DNA from: an uncultured Lachnospiraceae bacterium
GTDB lineage: Bacteria; Bacillota; Clostridia; Lachnospirales; Lachnospiraceae
DNA: 22,940 bases
Assembly (NCBI GenBank): GCA_910585625.1
Contig: CAJUFQ010000029.1
Span: 22,519 to 45,458, forward strand
Direction of reading: 5' to 3'
Shown: positions 22,692 to 22,940 of the stretch, in pieces
Layout of the letters: the number at the start of each line of letters is the position of its first letter
Position numbering within the stretch: position 1 is the stretch's first letter
The notes under the pieces: model-generated
Seen by the model: the letters and a program-made list of their open reading frames with translations, nothing else
Told to the model about the DNA's origin: nothing
The model's database searches: none
Position numbers and translations under genes: made by a program

Positions 22692-22733
22692 GTCCTAAGG
22701 GGTACCAGGCTTGCCTGGGGGATTCCTTAGGAC
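22692..22733. repeat. Nested inverted repeat between the two structured repeats
   Basis: GTCCTAAGG (22692-22700) pairs perfectly with CCTTAGGAC (22725-22733), enclosing a second perfect pair CCAGGC/GCCTGG (22705-22710, 22713-22718). The inner hairpin has the same CTTG-type apex (on one strand) as the hairpins of the flanking repeats. No T-run follows on either strand. Confidence 0.8.
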
Positions 22734-22805
22734 GGTCACGTAGCGACGTAGTTCCTCTTGCGCGAGTACGCATAATTGTTTTTGTCTTATAGGGAAAACC
22801 CTTTT

Positions 22806-22832
22806 ACGCTTTAGCGTGACAAGGTCTTTCCT
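22806..22832 (-). repeat. Leader motif AGGAAAGACCTTG plus small hairpin, copy 2
   Basis: AGGAAAGACCTTG (22820-22832 on minus) is followed by the mini-hairpin ACGC-TAAA-GCGT (22806-22817). It matches the motif in the sua5 leader (4841-4864) in sequence and in layout: large hairpin, short linker, word, mini-hairpin. Confidence 0.65.
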
Positions 22833-22836
22833 AGAT

Positions 22837-22911
22837 CAAAGTGGGCAAGCCCACTTCAACTCCCCTATCCCCTCAATCTTGAGGGGGATTGCACACTTTG
22901 CTGCGCCGAGC
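22837..22911 (-). repeat. Structured repeat element, copy 2
   Basis: The unit holds GTGGGC/GCCCAC (22841-22846, 22849-22854), CCCCTCA/TGAGGGG (22869-22875, 22880-22886) and an outer CAAAGTG/CACTTTG (22837-22843, 22894-22900), and ends in CTGCGCCGAGC as copy 1 does. An ATTGC/GCAAT hairpin follows near the window edge. No gene is visible in 22584-22940; the whole stretch consists of such hairpins and may continue beyond the edge. Confidence 0.85.
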
Positions 22912-22940
22912 ACAATTGCGAAGCAATATTTTACCTCTTG

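Noticed and set aside
22600..22940. Insertion sequence or attachment site at the right end
   Set aside because: No transposase or integrase frame and no target duplication is visible. The repeats are short hairpins with compensatory changes, better explained as structured elements.

Overview
The window (about 48% GC by eye) reads as chromosome from a Gram-positive, probably spore-forming clostridium, most likely of the Lachnospiraceae. The supports are strong AGGAGG ribosome sites, sigma-A promoters with TGn-extended -10 boxes, a CwlD-type cortex amidase, a lytic-type GH18 protein, and the gene order sua5 - phosphatase - upp - comEB - atp. The organism call is inference. No rRNA, tRNA, CRISPR array, transposase or prophage gene was seen.

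Left part (1-7135, all minus strand): a housekeeping run made of Sua5 (tRNA t6A synthesis), a low-molecular-weight phosphatase relative, uracil phosphoribosyltransferase and dCMP deaminase. It is followed, behind its own promoter, by the start of the F-type ATP synthase operon (atpZ, atpI, atpB, atpE), which continues past the left edge. Subunit c carries the full set of Na+-ligand residues. Upstream of Sua5 lie a good promoter and a structured leader, then a CwlD-like amidase and a secreted protein of unknown function.

Middle (7258-12640): mutM on the plus strand ends in a convergent inverted repeat shared with a secreted, very acidic protein. That protein is built from 10-residue Glu/Asp/Ser/Trp repeats plus an SH3-like C-terminus. 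Next comes a minus-strand cassette of ABC ATPase, ABC permease, LytTR regulator and a DUF3021-like membrane protein, which looks like an autoregulated LytTR system controlling an exporter. A 427-base gene-poor stretch follows.

Right part (12641-20767): the most interesting block. A translationally coupled minus-strand operon encodes a lipoprotein that joins a beta-propeller-like half to an ABC solute-binding half, two sugar-type ABC permeases, a membrane-fusion (HlyD/RND-adaptor type) protein and a small membrane protein. No ATPase is encoded with it. A response regulator and histidine kinase are transcribed divergently. The shared control region holds four copies of an AGTCCTCT box in a symmetric 2+2 layout, a TATAAT directly next to one pair, and two 48-49 base direct repeats. 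I infer one regulated sensing and transport system.

Right end (20796-22940): a membrane-anchored GH18 protein preceded by about 350 bases of hairpin-rich repeats. Two copies of one element differ by compensatory base changes, which points to a conserved RNA (or DNA hairpin) fold. A 13-base word next to one copy recurs in the Sua5 leader.
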